A stretch of DNA of 41,366 nucleotides from a virus. A model generated the notes under the pieces. That model did no database searches. It was not told where the DNA came from and saw only the letters and a list, made by a program, of their open reading frames with translations. Positions 28,186 to 36,553 of the stretch are shown here, one piece after another. Numbering within the stretch: the stretch's first letter is position 1; every line of letters begins with the position of its first letter. Location: the IMG/VR virus record IMGVR_UViG_3300046516_000328, positions 1 through 41,366 of that record; one strand, 5' to 3'. A program made the translations under genes and the position numbers.

Positions 28186-28644
28186 ATGACAAAGCCAGTT
28201 TTCACCGTCGAGCGGTTTCAAGACGTCTACGACGAACTTTTGCCGCTGCTTCTTAAGCACTACGACGAGATCAGCCTGCATAAGCTCAAGGGCTATGACC
28301 TAAAGCCTAACGTCGCGCTCTACCGGGCGATGCAGGACGCGGACCAACTGACGATGATGATCGGCCGGCTTGATGGCCGCATCGTTGCCTACTTCGTCGT
28401 GTTCGTGCGCCCAAGCATCCACTACGGTGACTGCCTAGAAGGGATTGGCGACATTTTCTTTGTCGAACCCGGCCTGCGCGGAATGCTCTACGGACTGGCC
28501 TTGTTTGAGGCAACCGAGAAAGAACTGAAACGGCGCGGCGTCCGGTGCTTCATGGCCGGCGAGAAAGTCGCATTCCCCGCAAAGGCTCTCTTTGAGCGTC
28601 GCGGATTCGAAGAAATCGAACGGAAATATGCCAAATGGCTCTGA
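28186..28644 (+). CDS. GNAT-like acetyltransferase in the head module
   Basis: The 152-aa product has a GNAT fold order: early helices, LYRAMQDADQLTMMIGRLDG, strand IVAYFVVFVRPS, then the cofactor region DIFFVEPGLRGMLYGLALFE and the C-terminal FPAKALFERRGFEEIERKYA typical of N-acetyltransferases. Genes like this lie next to portal genes in many podoviruses, with unknown substrate; modification of a capsid or host protein is possible. The stop overlaps the portal start by 10 bases. Confidence 0.8.
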   Translation: MTKPVFTVERFQDVYDELLPLLLKHYDEISLHKLKGYDLKPNVALYRAMQDADQLTMMIGRLDGRIVAYFVVFVRPSIHYGDCLEGIGDIFFVEPGLRGMLYGLALFEATEKELKRRGVRCFMAGEKVAFPAKALFERRGFEEIERKYAKWL

Positions 28645-30932
28645 CAAAAGAAGAACGCCTCGCCAAAGTATGGGATCGCGCTACGGCTCGATTCGATCGC
28701 GCCTACGGCCCGCAGCAGCAGATTCGCCTTGCATCGCTTGAAGATCGGCGCTTTGCCTACGTCGACGGCGCACAGTGGGAGGGTGGCTTAGGCGCACAGT
28801 TCAACAACCGTCCGCGCTTCGTCGTCAACAAGGTACAGAAGGCAGTTCGCCGGATCGTGTCTGAGTACCGCGCCAATGCGATGACGGTCAACTTTCGCTC
28901 CAGCGAAGACGACAGCCGCCAGGATGATCTCGACGCGCTGCGCATTGTCTACCGCTCCGACGAGCAATACAGCGGCGCGCAAGACGTCTACGTCTCCGCG
29001 TTCGACGAGGCTGTCTCTGGCGGCATGGGCGCATGGCGTCTGACGAACGACTACGACCATCGCGCGGAAACGGATCTCGACGACGACACGCCGCAGCGCA
29101 TTCTTTTCGAGCCGATCCCGGACGCTGACGTGAGCGTATTCTTCGACCCCGACGCCCGCAAGCTGGATAAGTCAGACGCCAAATGGTGTACTGTGCTTAA
29201 CCCGATTAGTTGGGATACCTACACGACCGACTATCTCGGCGATGCCGTCGAATTGAGCGAGCGCCCGACCAGTTTCAAGATGGTTCGGTCGCTCAAACAG
29301 TTCGACTGGTTCACGAACGATTCCGTCTACATTGGCGAATATTACGAAGTCGAACAGAAGGTCGAGAAGTATTCAGTCTGGCGCGAACCGCACTCAGGTC
29401 TTGAGCAGAAGGTCTACGCCGGCTTAGACGCAGACGGTCGCGAGGATGCCGAAGCCGAAGAGAAGCATTGGGAGTCGGTCGGTTACATCAAGGTCCGTAG
29501 CGGCAAGCGCAACAGCAAGAAGGTGCGCAAGTACTTTATGGACGGCTGCGGCGTGCTGAAGGACTGCGGCTATATCGCCGGCTCCGAGATCCCGATTGTG
29601 GTCGTCTACGGCATCCGCCAAGTCATCGACGGAATCGAGCGATTCCAAGGTGCGGTGCGCCTCGCGAAGGACTCGCAGCGTCTGTATAACATGCAGATCT
29701 CGACGCTTGCCGACATTACCGCATTCACGCCGCGCGAAAAGCCGATCTTCACGCCTGAGCAGATCGCCGGGCATGAACTGACTTGGGCAAGCGATATTGT
29801 CGACAACAATCCGTATCTGCTGATTAACCCGGTAACGGGCGCTGATGGCTCGCAGACGCTTTCCGGCCCGGTCGGACAGATCAAGCAACCGGATGTTCCG
29901 CCCGCGCTCGCTGGCCTCGTGCAGATCACGGCGGCCGACATGCTCGACGTTACGGGCGGCGATCTGGCGGCAGCACAGGTGACGTCGAACACGTCTGATG
30001 CACTGGTTAGCCGTGTGCAGGCGCATCAGGACATGCAGATCTACATCTTCATCGACAATATGTCGCGCGCAATGCAGCGCTGCGGCAAGATCTATCTGTC
30101 GATGGCCTGCGACATTTACACAGAAGAAAACCGCAAGTTCTCCGCTAACGGCGAAGACGGCTCGCCCGAATCGGCCGCAATCAACGTTCCCTCAATCGAC
30201 GACAGCGGCGCGCCGACGATCGCGCGCACGTTCACGCCCGGCCTTGATGTGTTCGTCGACGTCGGCCCGGCATTCAATAGCCGCAAAGATTCGACGGTCA
30301 ACGCCATTGCGAAGATCCTGCCGGGCATCGTCGACCCGCAAATGCAGCAGCTTATGGTCGCCACGCTCGTGCGGAATCTCGACGGCGAAGGCATGGAAGA
30401 CCTTTCGAAGTTCGCTCGCATGCAGCTCGTCAAGGCTGGCGTCGTGAAGCCAAACGACGAAGAATCTCAAGAGCTGCAAGCCGAGCAGCAAGAAGCTGCC
30501 AATGCCCCGCCTGACGCTCAGACGGTCGCGCTGCTGGCTCAGGCGCGCAAGGATGCAGCGAGCGCCACGCAAAGCGAGGCGGCGGCTGTGCAGGCTCTGT
30601 CGACCGCGGAACTCAACCAGGCGAAGGCGGCGGAGTCGATCTCCAACACGAACGCAAGCCAGTTGTCGACGATCATGGCGATGCTGCAAGGCATTCAAGA
30701 TCGCGTCAATCAGCAAGCGGGGCAGGTGAATCAGGATCAGCCGCAAAGCCCGATGGACGGGAAAGTGAATCAGGCGATCTCGACAGGGCAGGCGACGCCG
30801 ACGCCGGGCATCAACGCTTTGCACGGTACGCAGCAAGTCGATCCGGCTGCGCAGGCGCTGACTGCTGGCAATGCGCCGGCGCCGGTTCAGGCTCCGGTCC
30901 ACGTCTCTAACCGTCCTGCGGTGGGCCATTGA
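28635..30932 (+). CDS. Portal protein (P22 gp1-like)
   Basis: The 765-aa product matches the P22-type portal family in length and in motifs: SLEDRRFAYVDGAQWEGGLG, RPRFVVNKVQKAVRRIVSEY, EDDSRQDDLDALRIVYR, and a mid-domain VVVYGIRQVIDGIERFQGAV. The C-terminal 200 residues are Gln/Ala-rich helices, like the long barrel of P22 portal. Twelve copies form the DNA entry and exit channel and bind terminase. It directly precedes the large terminase gene, overlapping by TTGA. Confidence 0.92.
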   Translation: MALTKEERLAKVWDRATARFDRAYGPQQQIRLASLEDRRFAYVDGAQWEGGLGAQFNNRPRFVVNKVQKAVRRIVSEYRANAMTVNFRSSEDDSRQDDLDALRIVYRSDEQYSGAQDVYVSAFDEAVSGGMGAWRLTNDYDHRAETDLDDDTPQRILFEPIPDADVSVFFDPDARKLDKSDAKWCTVLNPISWDTYTTDYLGDAVELSERPTSFKMVRSLKQFDWFTNDSVYIGEYYEVEQKVEKYSVWREPHSGLEQKVYAGLDADGREDAEAEEKHWESVGYIKVRSGKRNSKKVRKYFMDGCGVLKDCGYIAGSEIPIVVVYGIRQVIDGIERFQGAVRLAKDSQRLYNMQISTLADITAFTPREKPIFTPEQIAGHELTWASDIVDNNPYLLINPVTGADGSQTLSGPVGQIKQPDVPPALAGLVQITAADMLDVTGGDLAAAQVTSNTSDALVSRVQAHQDMQIYIFIDNMSRAMQRCGKIYLSMACDIYTEENRKFSANGEDGSPESAAINVPSIDDSGAPTIARTFTPGLDVFVDVGPAFNSRKDSTVNAIAKILPGIVDPQMQQLMVATLVRNLDGEGMEDLSKFARMQLVKAGVVKPNDEESQELQAEQQEAANAPPDAQTVALLAQARKDAASATQSEAAAVQALSTAELNQAKAAESISNTNASQLSTIMAMLQGIQDRVNQQAGQVNQDQPQSPMDGKVNQAISTGQATPTPGINALHGTQQVDPAAQALTAGNAPAPVQAPVHVSNRPAVGH

Positions 30933-32203
30933 GCGAGATCTCATTGCCTGAATGGGCCGAATGCCTGCTGACGCCCGGCCCGCGTTACACCATCTTTCAC
31001 GGTGGGCGCGGGTCTGGTAAGTCGATGGCGTTCGGCACGTCCGCTGTCATCCGGGCAGCGTCAGAGCCAATCCGTATTCTGTGCTGCCGCGAGATTCAGC
31101 AGTCAATCAACGAGTCGGTTAAATCAATGATCGAGTCGCGCATCGTGGCGGCCGGCCTCTCGTCGTTCTTCACGATCAAGAATACCGAGATCACGGCAGC
31201 GAACGGCAGCAAGTTCATTTTCCGCGGGCTCTCAGACGTAACGGCCGATTCGATCAAGTCGCTGGATAACATCGACATTGTTTGGTGCGAGGAAGCGCAG
31301 GCGCTGTCGCAGCGCTCGCTCGATCTGCTGCTGCCGACGATCCGGAAAGAGACGTCCGAGATCTGGATGAGTATGAACCCGGAAATGGATACCGATCCGG
31401 TTTATACGACGTTCATTGCAAAGCCGCCCGCCAATGCGCGCGTAATCCAGGTGAATTGGGATAAGAACCCGTTTTGGAATGCCGCGCTAGAAGCTGAACG
31501 CCTGCGCTCGAAAGCAGACGACCCCGACCGTTACGAACACATATGGGAAGGCGTGCCGATGGCGGCGACGGACGGCGCCATCTACCGCAAGGAAATGCAC
31601 GCGCTATCGGTCGGCAATCGCATTCGGCCGATCGTCGAAGATCCCGCACTGACGACGCATGCCATATTCGACTTGGGCGTTGCGGACTTGACGTCTATCA
31701 CCATCGCGCAGGCTGACATTAGCGGCCTTCGCGTGCTGGCGTTTCACGAAGATCATGGTCTGTCGCTGAAGGATTACAGCGACTGGCTGCAACAGAATGG
31801 CTGGGGGCATGTAACCGTATGGCTGCCGCACGACGGCCGGGCGCGCTCGCTGCATACCGGCATGTCATCCGAAGCGCTGATGCGAACGTACGGCTGGCAG
31901 GTTCAGATCGTGCCGTCGATGCCGGTGGAAACGGGTATTCAGCAGGCTAGGGCGGCGCTGAAGAACGCGTTTTTCTCAGACGGCGAAGACTGCAACCAGC
32001 TTCTGGAACACTTGCGCCGCTACGCACGGAATAAGGCGGGTCATCCGCAGCATGACGAGCATTCGCACGCTGCGGACTCGTTCCGCTATACCTGCATTGC
32101 GATGACGCACTTTAAGAACGTGGCCGAGCAGCGCATTAAGAAGGCGAATCTGGCGCAGTCAGTGCGGATCATTCCAACCGTCAACCATTGGGCGAAGATC
32201 TAG
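30929..32203 (+). CDS. terL: Terminase large subunit
   Basis: The 424-aa product has the ATPase Walker A GGRGSGKS (residues 25-32), Walker B IDIVWCEEAQ (about 115-124) and the coupling region SMNPEMDTDP (148-157). The C-terminal nuclease domain starts with AIFDLGVADLTSI and has later acidic residues near DEHSHAADSFRY, as in the Terminase_3/6 families. It pumps DNA into the head and cuts it. The only suitable start is TTG, overlapping the portal stop (TTGA). Its stop shares two bases with the stop of the antisense hydroxylase gene (CTAG). Confidence 0.95.
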   Translation: MSEISLPEWAECLLTPGPRYTIFHGGRGSGKSMAFGTSAVIRAASEPIRILCCREIQQSINESVKSMIESRIVAAGLSSFFTIKNTEITAANGSKFIFRGLSDVTADSIKSLDNIDIVWCEEAQALSQRSLDLLLPTIRKETSEIWMSMNPEMDTDPVYTTFIAKPPANARVIQVNWDKNPFWNAALEAERLRSKADDPDRYEHIWEGVPMAATDGAIYRKEMHALSVGNRIRPIVEDPALTTHAIFDLGVADLTSITIAQADISGLRVLAFHEDHGLSLKDYSDWLQQNGWGHVTVWLPHDGRARSLHTGMSSEALMRTYGWQVQIVPSMPVETGIQQARAALKNAFFSDGEDCNQLLEHLRRYARNKAGHPQHDEHSHAADSFRYTCIAMTHFKNVAEQRIKKANLAQSVRIIPTVNHWAKI

Positions 32204-32775
32204 GCGCGCAGGTCGATGACCATTGACAGCCGGTCGGCTGACGACTCGTTGCGTACTTCGTGCATGAGATCGTTGCGGAAGTGAAACAACCGGCCGGTTA
32301 GCATCTGCAGCGTTTCGTCGCCGCTCGTGATGATCGCGCCCGGTTGCCCTTGGATGACCAGGTGAAAGCGCTTCCAGTACCGCGTATGTTCGGGCGTATC
32401 GACGTGCGCAAAGATCCGGCCGCCTGGCCGAACACGGTTAATCATCACGCGTCCGATGCGCGTTGCCTCCGTGAAGCGCGCAAGATCAAACACGAAGCCA
32501 TGCGCCTGCGTCAGCTTCGACCACGCAGGATAGGCGATCGACTCATGCTGATCGTAGCCCGGCAGCTTGTTCTGCTTGTATAGCTCGATCTCCTCCTCGC
32601 TCATTCCGGTCTGAATCTCCGGGAAGCGCAGCATGATCGTATCGGTGTCGCCAAACGGCCCTTGCGGATAATTGCGCAAGAACGTGTCAGCCGTCCATAA
32701 ATCCGGATCCATCGAGATCGCGAGCGACAGGGCGCTAACGTCCATGCCGTCTTTAATGATGTGGAAATTGCGCAT
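32200..32775 (-). CDS. Aspartyl/asparaginyl beta-hydroxylase-like 2OG-Fe(II) oxygenase
   Basis: The 191-aa product has a cupin-type double-stranded beta-helix with the iron triad H124-x-D126 (FAHVDTPEH) and H172 (NDLMHEVRN), and R182 placed to bind 2-oxoglutarate (DRLSMVIDLR). The phrase RPGGRIFAHVD is typical of aspartyl/asparaginyl beta-hydroxylases. It would hydroxylate an Asp or Asn residue in some protein. It is on the strand opposite to the whole late region, sits between TerL and scaffold and overlaps the two-TM gene. That is how a moron gene is placed. Starts upstream of 32775 are shadows. Confidence 0.87.
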   Translation of the reverse strand: MRNFHIIKDGMDVSALSLAISMDPDLWTADTFLRNYPQGPFGDTDTIMLRFPEIQTGMSEEEIELYKQNKLPGYDQHESIAYPAWSKLTQAHGFVFDLARFTEATRIGRVMINRVRPGGRIFAHVDTPEHTRYWKRFHLVIQGQPGAIITSGDETLQMLTGRLFHFRNDLMHEVRNESSADRLSMVIDLRA

Positions 32776-32966
32776 TAGAAAAGAAGTGTGAGGGCAGCGA
32801 TTGCGGCCAGAGCCATCGTCCACCATAGCGCGGCCTTGAGCACGTCGCGCCCATTGCGCCGGAAGTCTGCGCACAGGATGGCAGTCTCATTTATCAGCGA
32901 CGGGCTGACGAGATACAGCACGCGAACGGCTGCGAGGGAAAACAGGACAAACATTATTGTGCTCAC
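32775..32966 (-). CDS. Two-TM membrane protein, partner of the hydroxylase gene
   Basis: The 63-aa product begins with GTG after AAAGGAG. It has two hydrophobic segments (about residues 4-22, IMFVLFSLAAVRVLYLVS, and 44-62, WWTMALAAIAALTLLF) joined by a short hydrophilic loop with Cys and Arg. Its stop overlaps the start of the hydroxylase gene (TAATG), so the two are co-translated. A membrane anchor, small toxin or exclusion factor is possible; a holin is less likely because a better holin gene lies at 38466. Confidence 0.75.
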   Translation of the reverse strand: MSTIMFVLFSLAAVRVLYLVSPSLINETAILCADFRRNGRDVLKAALWWTMALAAIAALTLLF

Positions 32967-33033
32967 TTTTTTCTCCTTTTCTTTCGCGCAATTCTATACT
33001 CATGCTGGCGATTAGTACACCGAAGTTATGTTG

Positions 33034-33039
33034 TATAAT
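33034..33039 (+). promoter_or_regulatory. Candidate promoter for scaffold gene
   Basis: A perfect TATAAT lies 36 bases before the scaffold start codon, preceded by GTTATGTTG. No clear -35 box is seen, as with the promoter at 16782-16807, so late promoters here may need an activator. The stretch 32967-33075 also serves the divergent two-TM gene. Confidence 0.45.
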
Positions 33040-33075
33040 CCGCGCATTGCATTTTCCACCTAAAGGGGTGAGCGC

Positions 33076-33912
33076 ATGGATGAACTGGACACGCAGCAAC
33101 CGGAAGTCGAACAGGAACAGACGCAAGAAGTCGTCGAGCCTGCTTTGTTTGACGACGAAGATCAGGAATCCGAAGGTACGCAGACGGCAGAAGGCGCCGA
33201 GACTGAAAGCGAGCCCGCGTCACTGAAGGGGCAGCCTGCGCCAAAGTGGGTCGCTGAACTGCGCAAGAATCACAAGGAAGCGCAGAAGCAGAAGCGCGAC
33301 CTAGAACGCCAGCTTGAAGAACTCCGCGCCAAGCTCCCGCAGCCGGCGCAGACGATCGCGGCCAAGCCGACGCTCGATCAATACGACTACGACGAAACGC
33401 GCTTCTCTGAAGCCTATGACGCCTGGATGGAGCAGAAGGCGAAGCTAGATGCGGCTGATCGCGCCAAGCTCGAAGCGCAGCGCAAGGAACAAGAGGAAGT
33501 CGAGAACTTCAAGAAGTCGTATGCCGCGCGCAAGGAATCGCTAGGCGTCGACGACTTCGAAGAAGCGGAATCTGAAGTTGGCTCGATCCTGAATCAGACG
33601 CAAGCCGGCTTGCTCATGCGTGGCGCTGACGATCCCGCGGTTCTCGTCTACGCGCTGTCGAAGTCGCCCGCCCGGTTGATCGAGCTGTCGAAGATCTCCG
33701 ATCCGGTCAAGTTCACCGTCGCAATCGCCAAACTGGAGATTTCCTTGGCTACGAAGAAAACGACCCGGCCGGCGCCTGAAGCACGCGTCACGGCAGAGCG
33801 GGGCAGCACTGGCTTTAGCCAGTCGAACTCAATGCTCGAAAAGCTCCGCGAGGAAGCGGCGCGTACCGGCGACTACAGCAAGGTCGCTGCGTATAAGCGC
33901 CAGCAGAAATAA
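33076..33912 (+). CDS. Head scaffolding protein
   Basis: The 278-aa product starts with an acidic, disordered region (MDELDTQQPEVEQEQTQEVV, residues 1-50), then a long coiled coil (about 58-95, KNHKEAQKQKRDLERQLEEL), further charged helices and a basic C-terminus (YSKVAAYKRQQK), which in P22-type scaffolds binds coat. Its position between terL and the coat gene is that of P22 gp8. It should be lost from the mature head. GGGGTGAGCGC precedes the ATG. Confidence 0.9.
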   Translation: MDELDTQQPEVEQEQTQEVVEPALFDDEDQESEGTQTAEGAETESEPASLKGQPAPKWVAELRKNHKEAQKQKRDLERQLEELRAKLPQPAQTIAAKPTLDQYDYDETRFSEAYDAWMEQKAKLDAADRAKLEAQRKEQEEVENFKKSYAARKESLGVDDFEEAESEVGSILNQTQAGLLMRGADDPAVLVYALSKSPARLIELSKISDPVKFTVAIAKLEISLATKKTTRPAPEARVTAERGSTGFSQSNSMLEKLREEAARTGDYSKVAAYKRQQK

Positions 33913-33920
33913 AGCATTCA

Positions 33921-33949
33921 TTGCTTTATATTTCGCAAAGTAGTAACAT
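33921..33949 (+). promoter_or_regulatory. Promoter for the coat gene
   Basis: TTGCTT (33921-33926) and TAACAT (33944-33949) are 17 bases apart, 9 bases after the scaffold stop. They would give a leader of about 160 bases with the hairpin at 33965-33996. A separate promoter would explain the higher need for coat than for scaffold. Confidence 0.45.
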
Positions 33950-33964
33950 GCGATAAAGCTAGAT

Positions 33965-33996
33965 GCCCACTGCATGAGACATTCCATGCAGTGGGC
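33965..33996 (+). other. Strong hairpin in the coat leader
   Basis: GCCCACTGCATG and CATGCAGTGGGC form a perfect 12-bp stem around an 8-base loop. No T-run follows. Immediately after it comes GCGTCAGCCGCA (33995-34006), a 12-mer found also at 15738-15749 at the foot of the nested-hairpin element. The rest of the leader to 34114 has further short stems. It may stabilise coat mRNA or mark a processing site. Confidence 0.7.
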
Positions 33997-34114
33997 GTCA
34001 GCCGCAACAACGTATCTCAGCCCCCTTCGGCGCCTTGAGCGTTAGTCCTAGCTGGATGCGAAAAATCTTTGGCTCACGCCATTCTTTTCGTTGTTTTATT
34101 TAGGATTACACATC

Positions 34115-35431
34115 ATGGCTCAACCGCCCGTCTCGCCGTCCCTGTCGACCCCCAATTCGTTCTCGAAAGAAGAGCGCATTGCGTTCGAAAACGTCCTTGA
34201 AGGCTTCAATGACCAACTGGTCATGTCGAAAGCCGTCACCGTGTTTCACAACGATCAGACCGCAATGGCTCGCCAAGGCGACGTCATCCGCCGTCCGATG
34301 CCCTACATCGCGCGCTCGTTCACTGGCCTTGACCAGTCGGCAAACTTCGCCGGCAAAACGCAGTTGACCGTTCCGGCCGCAATCGACACGATCCGTTCGT
34401 CGCCGTGGCTGATGGACGCAACCGAACTGCGCGACGCACTGCAAGAAGGACGTCTCGGCGCCGCTGCAAAGCAAAAGATCGCGTCGGACATTAACGTCGA
34501 CGTCGTGAACGCTGTGTCGCAGCTCGGCTCCCTCGTCGTGAAGCGCACCGTTGCCGCAACCGGCTTCGACGATCTCGCGCAAGCTGATTCGCTGATGAAC
34601 GAAAGCGGCATCGACTACGAAGGGCGCTACTCGGTGTTTGGCTCGCGCGACTACAACGCAATGGCCGGCAACCTCGCCAGCCGCGCGTATATGGTCGAAG
34701 GCCAGAAGGCAGCAAACGCTTACGAAATGGCAACTGTCGGTCGCCAAGTCGCAGGCTTCGAACGTGTTCTGAAGGCTGATTACCTCGCGCGTCTGGCTGC
34801 TGCTGCTGGCGTCAGCGTGACGGTGAACGGCGCGAACCAGTACACGGTTCCGAAGGCACTCAACGCAACGCCGGCCGGCCCGCTCCAGTCGAACGTTGAC
34901 AACCGCATTCAGGCGCTGGCGATCACCGTCACGTCGGGTAACGTCAAGGTCGGCGACGCCTTCACGATCGCTGGCGTGAACAACGTCCACCCGATCACGA
35001 AGATTGACACCGGACAACCGAAGACATTCCGCGTCGTCGGCATCGTTTCGGGCGCAGGCGGCACGGGCACGATCAGCATCGCTCCGGCAATCATCAGCGG
35101 TCAAGGCGGTACGGACGCGGAACTGTCGTACAAGAACGTGACGGCAACCCCGGCATCGGGCGCGGCGATCACCTGGCTTAACACCGTTTCGACGGGCGTC
35201 AACTGCTTCTGGAAGAAGGAAGCGGTCGAAATCCTGCCGGGTCGCCTCGCAGTTCCGAGCGATCAAGGCATGGCGGTGATGCGCGGCACGACGGACCAGG
35301 GCATCGAAATCGTGATGGCGAAGCAAGCCAACATCAAGAACTATCAGTCGCTGTACCGGATTGACGCGTTCTATGGTGTGAGCGTCACGAATCCTGAAAT
35401 GGCCGGCATCATGTTGTTCAACCAGACGTAA
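34115..35431 (+). CDS. Major capsid (coat) protein, P22 gp5-like
   Basis: The 438-aa product fits the P22 coat family: NSFSKEERIAFENVLEGFND, AMARQGDVIRRPMPYIARSF, LTVPAAIDTIRSSPWLMDAT, and an inserted beta domain in the last third (VSVTVNGANQYTVPKALNA to ASGAAITWLNTV), like the P22 I-domain. The C-terminal YQSLYRIDAFYGVSVTNPEM and a final Asn-Gln-Thr close the fold. AGGATTACACATC precedes the ATG. The N-terminal extension to 34091 lacks a binding site. Confidence 0.94.
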   Translation: MAQPPVSPSLSTPNSFSKEERIAFENVLEGFNDQLVMSKAVTVFHNDQTAMARQGDVIRRPMPYIARSFTGLDQSANFAGKTQLTVPAAIDTIRSSPWLMDATELRDALQEGRLGAAAKQKIASDINVDVVNAVSQLGSLVVKRTVAATGFDDLAQADSLMNESGIDYEGRYSVFGSRDYNAMAGNLASRAYMVEGQKAANAYEMATVGRQVAGFERVLKADYLARLAAAAGVSVTVNGANQYTVPKALNATPAGPLQSNVDNRIQALAITVTSGNVKVGDAFTIAGVNNVHPITKIDTGQPKTFRVVGIVSGAGGTGTISIAPAIISGQGGTDAELSYKNVTATPASGAAITWLNTVSTGVNCFWKKEAVEILPGRLAVPSDQGMAVMRGTTDQGIEIVMAKQANIKNYQSLYRIDAFYGVSVTNPEMAGIMLFNQT

Positions 35432-35445
35432 GCAACGTGTTTCGG

Positions 35446-35461
35446 GCGCCCTTCGGGGCGC
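35446..35461 (+). terminator. UUCG hairpin after the coat gene
   Basis: GCGCCC-TTCG-GGGCGC forms a 6-bp stem capped by the very stable UUCG tetraloop, 14 bases after the coat stop. Only a weak pyrimidine run follows, so it probably protects or attenuates coat mRNA, not full termination. Confidence 0.5.
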
Positions 35462-35485
35462 TTCGCTTACCTTTGGGGGAACTCC

Positions 35486-36553
35486 ATGTCTGCTACAAGC
35501 GAGGCGCGCGCGCTTCCGTTTTTCACTGATCTTTACGGGCAGCCTCTCGAATCCGGCACGATCTATATTGGTCAGCCCGGCCTTGATCCGGTCGCCTATC
35601 CGCAGACGGTTTATTCCGACTCGTCTAGCAATACCGTACTTGCGCAGCCTATCCGCACGACTCACGGTCACGCGGTGTCTGCTGGCGCGCAAGTGCATAT
35701 GTACACGCAAGTCCCGTATTCCATCACCGTTCTGGACGCTGCTGGCCGCACGGTCTATTCGTCGCTGAACGAGATCGATCCGACTCTGACGACGCTTACC
35801 AAGTCGAGCGTGCAAAGCGTTGGCAGTTATGCCGAGCTGCGCGCACGCACTGGCGGATCGAGCAATCAAGTCTACGTCGCGAACGTCGGCTTGTTCATTT
35901 ACGTATCGGTCGACAACACGTCGCCCGAAAGCCTGCCGTTTGTCGTCGTCGGCAATGACGGCTCGCGCTATTACCTCGATCTGCAAGACGGTAATTTCGG
36001 CTGGCTGCGTGCGTCGCGTCCGTCTATCAATCCGGCGCTTGGCGCGGGTGGTGGGTGGCTGAGTTGGAACGATGCGAACGACGGCACAACCTGGCTCACG
36101 AACAACAAGGGCGCAGGCGTCGGCGGCTTCGTCCTTCGTAACGTCAACGCAGACAACACGTCCGAACTCGGGCGCGTCTCCGTCACGGCGACGGGCGGCC
36201 TGGTTACTGGCGACTTCATCAACAGCGGCGGCAAGATCACGACGCTTGGCGGCGACATTCAAGCGGCCGGCAACCTGATTTCGAACGGCGGCAACGTCGT
36301 GCTGACTTCGGATCTGTCGCGCTCGCTGTCGTGGGATGCGGCGAACCAGCGTTACGTTCTCGCGATCTCTCCGCTGCTCATACAGGGCTCGCTTGCGCTT
36401 ACACAGGCATCGCTCATTTCGAACCAGCTTGCTAACGGTGTCGGCTCCTATCAAGTCGGCAACGGAACCGGCCCGACTCCCACGCTCCCCGGAACGTGGC
36501 AGGGAACCGGCACGGCGCAAAACGGCGTTTATCTCTGGCAGAGGGTCGTCTGA
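35486..36553 (+). CDS. Tailspike-like protein with P22 head-binding domain
   Basis: The 355-aa product starts with a P22 tailspike head-binding domain (about residues 10-110): LPFFTDLYGQPLESGTIYIG, then DPVAYPQTVYSD, LAQPIRTTHGHAV and PYSITVLDAAGRTVYSS. This domain fixes a spike to the virion. The rest is beta-rich (SVGSYAELRARTGGSSNQVY, NFGWLRASRPS and a Gly/Asn-rich repeated region) but lacks an enzyme motif and is short for a full spike. It may be an adaptor that carries the beta-helix spike encoded at 36750. Its stop overlaps the next start (TGATG). Confidence 0.85.
   Translation: MSATSEARALPFFTDLYGQPLESGTIYIGQPGLDPVAYPQTVYSDSSSNTVLAQPIRTTHGHAVSAGAQVHMYTQVPYSITVLDAAGRTVYSSLNEIDPTLTTLTKSSVQSVGSYAELRARTGGSSNQVYVANVGLFIYVSVDNTSPESLPFVVVGNDGSRYYLDLQDGNFGWLRASRPSINPALGAGGGWLSWNDANDGTTWLTNNKGAGVGGFVLRNVNADNTSELGRVSVTATGGLVTGDFINSGGKITTLGGDIQAAGNLISNGGNVVLTSDLSRSLSWDAANQRYVLAISPLLIQGSLALTQASLISNQLANGVGSYQVGNGTGPTPTLPGTWQGTGTAQNGVYLWQRVV

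Noticed and set aside
32344-32583. Plus-strand frame inside the hydroxylase gene
   Set aside because: The minus-strand gene keeps its full metal-binding triad and a coupled start; the plus frame has no start signal and no family likeness.
34106-36520. Minus-strand open frame of 804 codons opposite the coat and spike genes
   Set aside because: It lies antisense to two clear virion genes, its translation is Arg-rich and low in structure, and such mirror frames arise from the GC-rich third codon positions of the plus-strand genes.
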